From Thelephora terrestris (taxonomy: Eukaryota; Basidiomycota; Agaricomycetes; Thelephorales; Thelephoraceae): DNA of 64,000 bases. The notes below the pieces were generated by a model. That model had not been told where the DNA came from, made no database searches, and was given only the letters and a program-made list of their open reading frames with translations. Every line of letters starts with the position of its first letter. Position 1 is the first letter of the stretch. This document shows positions 10,801 to 20,546 of this stretch, piece by piece. Position numbers and translations under genes: made by a program. The stretch covers positions 1 through 64,000 of the forward strand of contig WIUZ02000022.1 in the NCBI GenBank assembly GCA_015956445.1, read 5' to 3'.

Positions 10801-13800
10801 TCATTTCTTGCGGGTAATGGGAGGACTGGGGAGTGGAGGATGATTGAGGGTCGAAACTGGGCTGACAGTCGTTAGATGATGAAAACCTTGTGTCACACCT
10901 GCCATAATGAGGGCAGGATCGATCGCCTGCAGGGTAGGGTCTAGACGTATCATTTCCGCAAGCAGTTCGGGGGGTGCTGGCAGTTGAGTTGTCGAAGGCG
11001 TGATCGAAGTAACTTCAGCGTCATTGGAGGTAGGTGATGGGGCGACCTGTTCAGCAAGCTCGGTGCATAGCATCATCTCAGTCACAATAGAGACTTGAGG
11101 TAACGTCGCTGGGGGTTCCGTAGAGGCGGAAGGGGACAGCATGATGGGATTGAGGGCGGGGGAAGCTGAAGAAGCGGATGGAATGGAAGCAGCGGGCGGC
11201 AATGACATCATCGAGACCTTGGATGAAAAATGTTTGTTCTTCCAGGCACGCTTTTCTTCCACAGAAAGTTTCTCGAATCGGGTCGCCCCTGATTCCCATG
11301 AATTGAGGAGGACTCCCAACTCGATGCGGGTGAGGGCGACGCTTGGATTGCAAAATTTCTGTCCCAGTGGCCAGTTTTTGATGACGACATTGTGCTTCTC
11401 AGTGATGAGATCGTCGAATCGATCGTACTGCGTGTGGAGGTCGGCAACACCGGTGATAGCCCCTACCAATGACAATTCATGTTTGAGAAATCAACATACA
11501 GGGGTCTGCACTCACGTAGCTTCTGACCAATCAACGCGGCCGTTCGTTTCTTGAGGTCTAGAGTCTGCATCTTGGAATTTTCAATGACACCTGGACCAGA
11601 CCCATTAGAATACAAACTGGGAGCACGCAGGAAACGAGTGAGACATACCTTTCAAACCAAACATCACGTAGGCCTCAATTTGAAGCGAGAATTCCTCGAC
11701 TGATCGTTTCAATGACGAGTTAAAGAACCCCTGGATCGTGTCACTTGAGAAGTAGGCATAGGGTTTGATGAAGTCCTCTGTAGTAGAGCGACAGGCCACC
11801 AACAGGTATTCGAGACCGGTCCTTGCGTGCAGCTGCGCTAACTAGGGAGGTTGAGAATGTGCAGACCAATGAATGAATTCTGTGATGATTTCGCCGTTTA
11901 CCCCCTTTCATTTCCTTTATTTAACGCCTCATCACCACTAAGTCAGTTGGTGCCCTGCCCTAAACACGGCGGTAAACTGTTTATTATGCAGTATGCCCTA
12001 TGCTTAACGACTCAAAGTCCAATACGTGGAAAGTGCTACTAGTCAAGATACCCCAGAAGACCCGAGGTATAATACATGAACATGTACTGGCGGACCTTCA
12101 TACGAAGATCCCCCCTACCTGGCCCTCTGTTGCCCCTGGACGACTAGTAGATATTCAGGCTACCGACAACAAGGGATGTATTAATAAGCGTCGCGCGTTG
12201 ACCTCTCGCAGAAGTCAACCGGCTTATTAATCTGACCCTTGGATTGGACTTATGAAAACCATTATGCTTTACGACTCATGGATCACGCGCAATAGATAAA
12301 ATAGAAAGAAGATTCATTGGAAGCCAACAGTACAAAAGAGTTATTTAATCAATATCTCTTCGGATCCTTTGTACTACTTCCAATGCCGATCTCACCAACT
12401 CTGTCAGGAACATGGTATTTTTAAACTTTTTATAACACGCTCTTTCTTCGAACTCTTCTTATCACTTCTTATGTTTTGAATGCTTCACACTCCTTATCCT
12501 TCACACCAATCATTCAAAACACACAAACGCGCATACATTCACGGCAATACGAAACAACCTGGCTATACAAATGCTTCTACAACGTCCTCAAAAGTCGACT
12601 CTATCTACGGCAGGCCTGAAGGTCACCAAACGTCCATCTCGGAGATCGTAGTGCTGGCCCCTCCTCGCTAGGACCTCCCCGAACATGGCGTCACCATCTT
12701 CGGCACTCAGTTGAACGACTAGTTCAAGCCGATAGGAAGAGATACCTTCGAGCGGACCGATCAGCCTCCCAGATGTCACCGAACTTTGGAACACTTGGTC
12801 CCACATCGCCATCACCGGGTGACTGCTCGACAGCACTATCGACGTAGTCGGCAAGCGACCCTCCGTCTCCCTCATCGGACCCCTGGGTGGGATCCTGGAT
12901 TGCGAGTCGACGCTGGTGGCGAAGCTGGATCTCCGACTCGACCTGTCGGTAGGGACGGTTGACCTGATAGCGGAACTTTCGTCCCCCACCTCAATCAGAC
13001 TGGTCACCATCCGACTCGACTGGACGAGGGTAGGGATTAGCCGAAGGAGCCATGCGATGAGCAGGACGGCGTCGAGAGCGTTTGCATCGTTGCCCCTTAG
13101 TCACCGGACGTACCTCGGCGACCCTCGGAGCATCTTCGGCTCGGTCCACCTCCATGACCTCATCCTCGATCTTCACCAACTGATGGATCGGCTGCAAGAC
13201 ACAGCGCCCACAGTTCTCCTTGTCGGAAGCGGCCAAGGTAGAAGCCGGACCAGGAGTCGGAACGGGAACCGCGTTCTCGATCGGAGGCGTCGCATAGGAC
13301 GACGGGTTAGGAGAAGGGAGTACCACCTCGTTGGCGTACTCCAGCTCGAACGGAACATCGGCGGTCCCCTGGCCAACCAATTTGGGACCCTCCTTGCAGT
13401 TGCAGGTTTTGTCCTGCAAGGACTCGACCTGCGCTGTCAACACGGCCACCACGTTCTCAAGCTCCTCAGTCTAGAAGAAGTGTCAGCTTCCCTCATTTCG
13501 TCTTCGAGATGAGGAAAGCTACCTTTTCATCCCTCCTGGCCAACGCCCCCTTGATGTTGTTGTCCCGAACCTTCAACCCAGCAATCAACTCTTGATGGTT
13601 GGCGACCATTGCCTCCAACGCCTCGTTTGTTCCCTGTTGAAAGGCGGCCAGAGTCTCCTTCATCTGAAGACCCTCTGCCGACAGACGAAGGACGTCTGCC
13701 TTCGCCTCCTTCACCTCGTGCTCCAAACGTTCAACCTAGGCAGTTTGATTAGTCGAGAGTCATACTCGAATATTCAAACGGAGAACCTACCTTGCTCTCC

Positions 13801-16800
13801 CCTTCCCGAACGAGCAACCACAACAACGACGTGGCGGCAGTGGCATGGCGGACGGCCCGAGGAACGGTTGCTCCGTGTTCCAATAGATCCTGATCGTAGA
13901 TTCCCCTTTGCAGGGTGTACCAGAGCTCCTTCTTGATCGGATGTTCCAGCTCTCCGAACCTACCCCTCATCTGAAAGGCCACCTTCTCCGCAATAATCGT
14001 ACGGACCCAGAGCTCGTCGTCCCAGGTTAACCCCTTCAAATGAGGCATCGTCTCCCTGAGACGTTCGGCGTCCACCTCCGTGACGACCTCCAAGATCTAG
14101 AAGCCGTTAGTTTGACATCAACGCCGAAAGAACGTTCCTCTACCTAGAGGAAGGCGTTAGTGCAAACACACGAAGCTCTAGGTCTCCCCCATACCTGGTC
14201 ATCCGTGGTATAGGGAGTCCCAGCTGCACAGGCATAGGTCTTGCGAGCGGCGGCACGACGGTCGATGCGAGAGATGGTGGAGATACCATTGGCGACTTTG
14301 TAGGTATGGTTGTTGGGGAAGGACATGTTTTGGTAAGATGATAGGGAAGTTACTGGTGTTGCTGATCAAGGATGGCTCCAAGAAGACGTCCTTCTTATAG
14401 CCTAGATCGGTGATCCTTCACGTGACCTACCTCGACGAACCTCATTGGTCCGGGTCACATCAACTTCCGCCCCTGTACCATCATCGTCGGCTTACTACAT
14501 CAAGCTGACACCTCGGCCCGCGGGTCGGCCTTGGAAGAACTTCGTTCCGGAACGCCTAGAACGCGCGCGCACTAAAAATAGGTCTCATGACCTTGACGAC
14601 CCCTTAACGAACCCCCTTTATGACCCTGATGACTCATTTATGACATCATGATAACGACCAACCCTGGACCCTGGAACACTCACGTGGGCACGGGGTATCA
14701 ACATTTGGACACTGTGCTTCTAATCGGATAGTAACCCTATCTGATCTAGTTGTGCTTTGGAAGCAGAGTAGGCCCGAGCCGAGAACGGCGGCCGAAGAAT
14801 ATAATCCCTGGTGCCACTTAGGAAGAACGATATTCCCAGGTGCTATGCCTAATCAAGACTGGGTCTGATCAAGCGATTACGGTTGCAACTCCCAGGTTAC
14901 TGCCTGTCCGTTGGTATCATACCACCTACCGACAACAAGGGATGCGTAGAGTTCCTTCGATCTCTAGCCAATCACAGAAGCTCAGAGACGGTGCTCACCT
15001 GACCCTTGGGTGTGGTCTAGATTCAGGTACGAACTTTCATGACCCATGCCCCTTTTTCTTTTAGGACTAGTGTTATCTTTACTCCTATGTTTCATGCGGA
15101 CATTCCTTATCTCTTATGCAATCCTTCGCACGCTAGTAAGGCCCTTTGTCCTTTATTCTCCCACGCGTCGTATTTGTTCATTTCCCTTACTTTGCGTTCA
15201 CACACTCCTTATCTCCCTTTGTCTGGACTTGATAAGGGTATATTAGGGTATTGACGTCATGGCCACTCCTTTAGTATAAGTAGCAACTGTGGCTGTATCG
15301 TAGTACCTTAGTTTTGTTACCTCAGGAAATCCTCTGCCCTTCTCAGCCCAGTTGCAGTTAAGGACAAGTCAGAGTTTCTTGTTTGATCCAAGACATCCCC
15401 ATCTGCTCTCCCTCCCGCTCTGCGCGTCAACTGCGCCTCGTAACTATAGACTCCCAGCAGTCATATTAGAACACCTCGAGCGTCCAGTCGATCAACTGGT
15501 GGAGTCATCAAATCCTGTTGTAGGGATCAACCCTTGCTTGTTAAACCGAACAAAGTGCGGTTTAGGTTGGGTTTCTCTTTAGGATTTCGACCTGACTTGT
15601 AGTGACCTCGGACAACCTACCGGAAGAATAGAGACATGATCGTTCTCTCACAAGCTAGTTGGACTAGTGAGTACTCTGCGGAGTCGGCTCAGTGAACTGG
15701 TAGTTGTTGGGGTAGAGTGGCCCTGACAAACTCCTCATTCAACCAGTTCTGCTCCCGGATCTCGTTCGGGTCCACGTCCGACAAGTCATCGTAATCTGGA
15801 AGCTCCGTATCAGAGTTTGGTTCACTATCAGGAACGAACTCGGCGTACGGATCATACTCCAGAGCAGGCCATTGACGGCGACTACCCCAAGGAGTAGAAA
15901 CGAACTCAGAACGAGGAGTGTCCCTACGGACGACTCCTACGTTCTGGTAGAATTCGTCGCTCCCAATTTCGATGACCTCATCATCAACGGGAACCAACCT
16001 GTTCTCGTGACGAACCAACAAACGAGCGGGTGGCGACTCAGCCCGGTTAGGGATAATCGGCGACCCGGCTCGATGCAGAACCTCTCCCCCTTCTTCTTCC
16101 TCAACTCGGACCTCCGGCTCGTTACATTTCCTCTGGAGATCCCGGACTTCTCCGGTCAACTCGGAAACACGACGAGTAAGGCGAACCTAAAACGAATAGG
16201 GTTAGAAGATATCAAAAACCTTCAACCCCTACCCGTTACCTTATCGTCCTCCAATTCTCCGGTCTTAGTAACCAGAGCCCAGACCAAGTCCTTCAAAGTA
16301 GTCACCTCTCCCTAGAAAGAAATGTTGGGTTAGAAAAGTCAATTATCTCCCGACCCCACATTTACCTTCAGCAAATCAATATCGGCCCCCTGTCGAACAA
16401 CGGTATCTTCCTGTCCGTGAATAACCCCCTGCATATCCTCCTTCCAGTTTTCCAAAGCCTCGATCTCCTCGCGACGACCATCAATATGCTCATTGACATG
16501 AGCCACTTCGTCCATTAACATGGACCCAACGTTCCCCGTATGGAGAACGCTGGCCTCCAACACGGAGTTGAAGGTCTCGTTGGATTCCGTCATGAATTCA
16601 ACACCCCTATTGAGGAGTTCACTCGCATATGGGTTGGTCTCGATGCGCGCCAACTTGCGCCGAGACACCCTACGAGCGGCTTGGAGAAAGTCCCTAAAAC
16701 CTAAAAGGAGTTAGCTTGGTTTCCTAAACCGGAATGCGCAAGCAGGGCCCCCACCTAAATCAGAGAACCCCTCATTAGGGTCGGCGGTGGCGGTCCGGTC

Positions 16801-18290
16801 CATAACCGCTCCCAAAGTAGGATAAGGACGGGACGGATCACGGCGGGCATGGGAGAAGCGGTCGATGTTGTAGTTGTTCTCCTGAACAGGAGAGTAAGAG
16901 GAAGAACGACGGGTGGGATTGCGAGTAGAGGCACGAGGCATGTTGGCTGTGTAACAAAGGTGGGTTTGTTGGGAGACCAGTCATCCAACCCCCTTTGGTT
17001 ATATACCAAATGCCACGCCCCTTCCACGACTCAGGAGTTGAGTCATCATTTCTATTGTTTACTGCGCATGACCCACATGACATCATATGCCCCTATTTCT
17101 TAGTCATATGCTCCCCTTTTGCCATTGGCTGTTAGTCAGTCATACCCACATTCCTTCCGAACATTCCCAGGCTACGTCATGCTTTGTAATGCTCTCAAAT
17201 TGCTATTGGCCGCCACACTTTCGTTTATCAGCTGATAATTTGTAGCATTAGTCACCACGTAACGCACAGACCATGCAGTGCTGCGCACGGACCATGTTTG
17301 TCTGTGTTTGTATCTTTAGGGTAGTTACAAGTCACTGTCACGTCACAAATCTAAGTAGTATATATACTCAGAGTAGTTTAGCCTGTACTCCTTAGATTTG
17401 TTATCATCAGACTCTCCGTGACCTCTACTGCTGTGTGCTTAGAGCAAGAGTGCCTGAAGACCCTTGTCTCCTTCTTTCTCCTCTTCTCCAATCTAGTCTG
17501 TGAAGAGACTTCCGATATCCCTGGGTTTGCAACAGGGTTATAACTGTGTGTTTGATCCCTGTGTGTGATAGGTTTGGATAGCAAGAGTGCTATTGAACTG
17601 TAGAGGTCGCGTCGGCCTGACAAATTCACTTTACCTGGGTCTCGATGGACTGGAGTGTGCTCCTTGCATTGTGAAACACGTTGAGTGGGACACTGTGTGC
17701 CACGAGCTTCTTGCCCATGCGTTGCTCTTCAATCCTTTGGATCGCCTCAGCAGTAACGTCCTCACGTTGAGCGGGTGAGAGGGTCTTCCACTTTTCGCTG
17801 ATCTGCTTATTGACTTCTGTCAAGTTAATCTGTGACACGTTTTCGCCGGCTTCGCCTGGAAGGTGCATGTTAGAAAACCCACAATAGATGTTCCGGGTGA
17901 CTTACTTTTCATTCTCTCCAACTCAAGCTTTTGGTACGCGTTCCATCCGTTTACCTTTCTCACTGACCGTGATGTGTGGGCCCAGTGTATCAGTTCATTG
18001 AAGTAATGTTCCACGCTGAACTTCCCGAAGCGATTCCGAAGGCCTTCGGCGAGCTCTCGTATTGTGGCCTGGGCTTCCTCCAAAGTGTCTTGGTACTCAA
18101 GACGGTACTGCACGTGTTTCTTCGCTTGGACCAGACAGTCACCTGCAGTGAGAGCGCGCTTCGGCTTTCGTTGCTGTGTCCTCCTCCGCCAGAAAGTAAA
18201 TGTCTTGTTAGTCGTGAGCTTAGGTGCCTTCTTCGCAACTGCGTGATGACGGGAAACAGTGTTGGGGTCAGGGGGCAACACGTGAGCCAT
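10801..18290 (-). CDS. HMG-box-like protein of unknown function, split by a 5.7-kb nested insertion in an intron
   Basis: Five exons on the minus strand: 18290-17906, 17855-17635, 11841-11649, 11590-11516 and 11462-10801, giving one frame of 511 residues. A TATA-like TTATAAATATTA lies about 55-60 nt before the ATG. Residues about 100-200 resemble an HMG box (VNGWNAYQKLELER, then ISEKWKTLSPAQRE). The rest matches, from memory, a large mushroom-specific family usually found among transposons, with an LHARTGLEYLLVACRS block; its function is unknown. The intron between exons 2 and 3 holds the element 11881-17622; without the element and one target copy it is a normal 46-nt intron. The frame continues past the TGA at 10803-10801 for 49 basic, protein-like codons to another stop at 10653-10651, so the annotated stop may be a premature CGA-to-TGA change. 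Whether the enlarged intron is still spliced is unknown. Confidence 0.65.
11876..11880. repeat. Target-site duplication AATTC, left copy (outer element)
   Basis: AATTC precedes TGTGATG at 11881 and recurs at 17623-17627 after CTGACA. Removing the element and one copy restores a 46-nt intron with a GTAAAGT donor and a CCTCCCTAG acceptor. Confidence 0.9.
12397..12401. repeat. Target-site duplication AACTC, left copy (inner element)
   Basis: AACTC precedes TGTCAGG at 12402 and recurs at 15729-15733 after CCTGACA. Confidence 0.92.
12724..14326 (-). pseudogene. Antisense coiled-coil gene of the inner element
   Basis: Exons 14326-14195, 14096-13791, 13735-13523 and 13470-12724 form a frame of 465 codons broken by a TGA at 12993-12991. 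Comparison with the copy at 20601-21612, which reads through here, marks this TGA as a CGA-to-TGA change. The protein begins MSFPNNHTYKVANG, has a helical domain (about residues 45-146, LTWDDELWVRTIIAEKVAFQ), a coiled coil (about 147-230), a Cys-containing stretch (CNCKEG; DKENCGRC), an acidic motif (KIEDEVMEVD) and a basic patch (GQRCKRSRRR) that could be a nuclear signal. The first intron is unusual: two complete intron-like units back to back between 14194 and 14097. TATAAG at 14399-14394 lies about 70 nt upstream of the ATG. Function unknown. Confidence 0.6.
14394..14399 (-). promoter_or_regulatory. TATA box of the antisense gene in the inner element
   Basis: TATAAG on the minus strand about 70 nt before the ATG at 14326, the usual spacing for a short 5' leader. 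Confidence 0.5.
15275..15280 (+). promoter_or_regulatory. Sense TATA box near the right end of the inner element
   Basis: TATAAG on the plus strand, conserved in the copy at about 364-369. The TATA-to-end distance of about 450 bp would be R plus U5 if the element is an LTR. Confidence 0.45.
17000..17005 (-). promoter_or_regulatory. TATA box of the antisense gene in the outer element
   Basis: TATATA within TTATATAACC, about 60 nt upstream of the ATG at 16941 on the minus strand. Confidence 0.5.
17359..17366 (+). promoter_or_regulatory. Sense TATA box near the right end of the outer element
   Basis: TATATATA about 260 bp before the CTGACA terminus, matching the position of the sense TATA box in the inner element. 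Confidence 0.45.
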
Positions 18291-18559
18291 GGTCAGACAG
18301 AGTGGTGGGGGGTGGAGAGGCGTCCTCTCCCGTGTCCCTGCAAAAATAATATTTATAATAAGGTTCTGAGAATGCGCGGGATGTTCAAAGGAGGAGACTT
18401 TATGTCTAAGAAAGTACCTGTCAACTTAGCATGACGCATCACACAGGCAACAGATTTGTTGCTCCGCTCCGGGCGTGGATAAGGGAATGGGGGTGGCATA
18501 TATGATAAGAGCACACGACTCCTATTTCCAAGCACAAGAAATACTCGTCAATACATTTG

Positions 18560-19651
18560 CTAAAAGGACCAAGAGAATTCCCAAAACCATTCTAGCTCCA
18601 CAACCGACATCCCGCACCCGGACGCCGCAGCAACAAACTCCTCCGTCCTGTTAGCAGACCCGTAAGCTTCCACAATCATGTGAACAGTGTCTGCCCCATA
18701 TCCATGAGCTTCGAGGTATCGGGCACGCATCGCACCAACAACATTTTCGACGTCGGAAAAGTCGAACAAAGCTACGCCTGAAGGATCGGTGATGGAACCA
18801 ACGACCCCCGCGGAACTCCGAATATACTTGTACACCCTGTGGGGTGAGGAGGACTTCTTGGCGCGGGCCAAGTGGGAGCGGGTAGCATGATTAGAGGTTG
18901 GTTTGCGGCCCCTTTCAACGACGTGGTGGCTTTTGATGGTTGAAGAAGAAATGGTGGAGGAGGTCACTGCGATGTAGCAAGAACGTCAGCTTTGAACCTT
19001 TGGGGCGTTACATAATATTGATCCGTACCAGAACTTTCAGTAGGGCTGTCTGAGCCTGCATGCCTCCTAGAGACGTTGGGGTATGACCCCACACGCTCTG
19101 TGAAGCTTATTGTGAGCAATGTGAACGGTGATGCGGGGAAACAGGTTTACCTGGTGCCCTACTGTTGTGGTAAGATGCTGCTACCAATGAGAGGCGGTCC
19201 ATAGGGAGGGAGAGACACATTTGAGTAACCTCATCGAAAGCCTCGTTGTCGCCGCTGAGGATGATGTGGATAAGGGTGTTGCGGAGATTGTAAGCTTTGC
19301 GGACACTAGCCCATTCGTGGTTCTTTGTCTGCTCCTCTTTGTCACTATAATCAAGTTAGTTCAGGCCAATGAACAAGGTGTGTATCCTGAAACTCACGAG
19401 TCCGAGAGCAACATACCCTTGAATGAAACCCCATTGAGAATGGTCCACCAAATATCATGTTCGGTCATAGCACTTGGAAGTTGAGACAAGACGTAGAGCA
19501 AGGAAGCGAGTCTTTTGGGTGAGGGTCTAGCCACACGCAACCGCTCAAGTTCCAAGTCGAAGGCAGCAATTTCATGCCCCTGCCTAATAGAGTTGCATTG
19601 GATGTGGACTGGGAACGGCGGTGACTTGCGACCTATGAACTTCAATTCCAT
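18560..19651 (-). CDS. Hypothetical protein, three visible exons, possibly 5'-incomplete
   Basis: Exons 19651-19398, 19344-19151 and 18966-18560 join in one frame of 284 residues, with GTGAGT and GTAAAC donors. The first visible exon opens with ATG (MELKFIGRKSPPFPVHIQCN), but the protein probably starts further up: an ATG at about 19943 heads another protein-like stretch that I could not join cleanly. The middle is helical (RKAYNLRNTLIHIILSGDNE). The C-terminal part is a Ser/Lys-rich linker followed by a compact domain (SITDPSGVALFDFSD ... VVELEWFWEF). I do not recognise the family. It lies head-to-tail with the HMG-box-like gene (270 bp between stop and ATG), so both may belong to one repeat-associated unit. 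Confidence 0.45.
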
Positions 19652-20546
19652 TCGGGGGCTGTGACGGTCCGTCAGTGAGGGTCACGATTGAGAAAAAAAC
19701 GATACTCACAGTCTGTCCTGTGAAAACACGGCTGGGTCACCACGGCCTAATATCACCCAGTGCAGCATCTTGGGGCTCTGATGGTGGGAGGTGGAGAGGG
19801 GAATGGCGCGATTTTTCGCACTGATATAGTGGCACCGGAAAGTTGCGACACAGATGAGGAAACTGACTTTCTCTGTTGGCTGAGACCACCAGAACTCCAA
19901 CCGCGAGACCCCCTGCCTCTTCCGAATATTTGCCTTGGGCATGGCAGACGTCCGTGGCGTAAGGCGCAGTAAGAGAGAGAGCAGCCGCTTATCTTGAACC
20001 TTGAGCATGCGACTGATGAGGGGGGCGATAGGTGAGCTGGCACCCGTGAGAAGATATCGCAATGGCATCAACAAATCAATGGCAGAATCATGTGCAGGGC
20101 AGACACGTGCCACGCCTCCCAGTGGACGCAGGAGGGGGGAATAAATGAACCCTTGGACGCGACTGAGGCCCATAAGCCATGGAACCTATGTATTTATTAT
20201 TGTAGATTAACCTACACTATAGAAGATAAGCCTAGGGAGAAACCTGATCCACCCTTGCATGACCCGGCCAGCACCACCCCTCGGTTTGCCCATGCCGGTC
20301 TGCCGGCAGTTCGCTCCCATGGAAAGTTCAGTAACCGGATCACGTGTGGTTTGACTTAGAGGAATTTTTGGAACGCGCGAAGGCCTCACAAAAAGGGAAA
20401 GGAGTGTGTTACCAAAAAAGGGGTTTTTTCGAATCGATCTCAAAGAGAAAGATGCACCGAAAATTTCCCCTCGTTAGGCAGTGCATATTCGCTTCTTTAC
20501 ATCCCCTACTTAGGCATCGATCTTGTGAGAACGAGGTGGAGCCGGG
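19652..20546 (-). other. Possible 5' exons and promoter of the hypothetical gene at 18560-19651
   Basis: Minus-strand coding-like pieces lie between 20043 and 19706 (for example MPKANIRKRQG, followed by an intron-like GTCAGT...TATCAG), but no combination of splice sites joins them in frame to the exon at 19651. The part above 20200 shows nothing recognisable. Confidence 0.3.

Larger units (their letters stand above)
12402..15728 (+). mobile_element. Inner LTR-like element with an antisense gene (3,327 bp)
   Basis: Flanked by AACTC duplications and bounded by a 7-bp inverted repeat, TGTCAGG...CCTGACA. It holds a multi-exon gene on the minus strand (14326-12724), a non-coding stretch, and a plus-strand TATAAG at 15275-15280 about 450 bp before the right end. 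Its right 816 bp recur at 1-817, and its left 1.35 kb recur, inverted and truncated, at 20547-21932, so this is a repeated family. There is no internal direct repeat and no gag-pol. Terminal bases and duplication length fit a very long solo LTR; a DNA transposon making 5-bp duplications is the alternative. Confidence 0.75.
12345..16941 (-). pseudogene. Antisense coiled-coil gene of the outer element, interrupted by the inner element
   Basis: Exons 16941-16755, 16700-16366, 16311-16240, and a last exon split into 16186-15729 and 12396-12345 by the inner insertion. Ignoring the insertion and one AACTC copy, the frame is 367 residues with a TAA at 12347-12345. The introns are 54, 54 and 53 nt with standard ends. 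The protein starts with a Ser/Arg-rich region (MPRASTRNPTRRSSSYS), then has helical and heptad-like segments at about residues 65-225, then an acidic, Pro-rich C-terminal third with a DDEVIEIGSDE stretch. A TATATA box at about 17005-17000 on this strand is about 60 nt before the ATG. No known domain recognised. The inner insertion removes the last 16-17 codons, so the gene is broken. Confidence 0.6.
11881..17622 (+). mobile_element. Outer LTR-like element with an antisense gene (2,410 bp without the inner insertion)
   Basis: Bounded by AATTC duplications, it begins TGTGATG and ends GGCCTGACA, the TG...CA ends and 5-bp duplication expected of LTRs. A plus-strand TATATATA at 17359-17366 lies about 260 bp before the right end, as a U3/R-U5 boundary would. 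Left of the TATA box, on the opposite strand, is a spliced coiled-coil gene (16941-12345) with its own TATA box at about 17000. No gag-pol, primer site or second LTR is present, so it fits a solo LTR or a non-autonomous element. It sits in an intron of the HMG-box-like gene and was itself hit by the element at 12402-15728. Confidence 0.7.

Noticed and set aside
12588-13010. Separate minus-strand frame ending VDRVDF, with a near-identical plus-strand frame at 21317-21748
   Set aside because: It lies in another frame over the last exon of the antisense gene. The frame continuing from the coiled coil reads through in whichever copy lacks the TGA, so the other frame is probably a shadow. Its open length in both copies leaves a small doubt.
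11881-17622. Reading the nested elements as KDZ, CACTA or hAT transposons
   Set aside because: Five-bp duplications and TG...CA ends do not match the 2-3-bp or 8-bp duplications of those groups, and no transposase lies inside.
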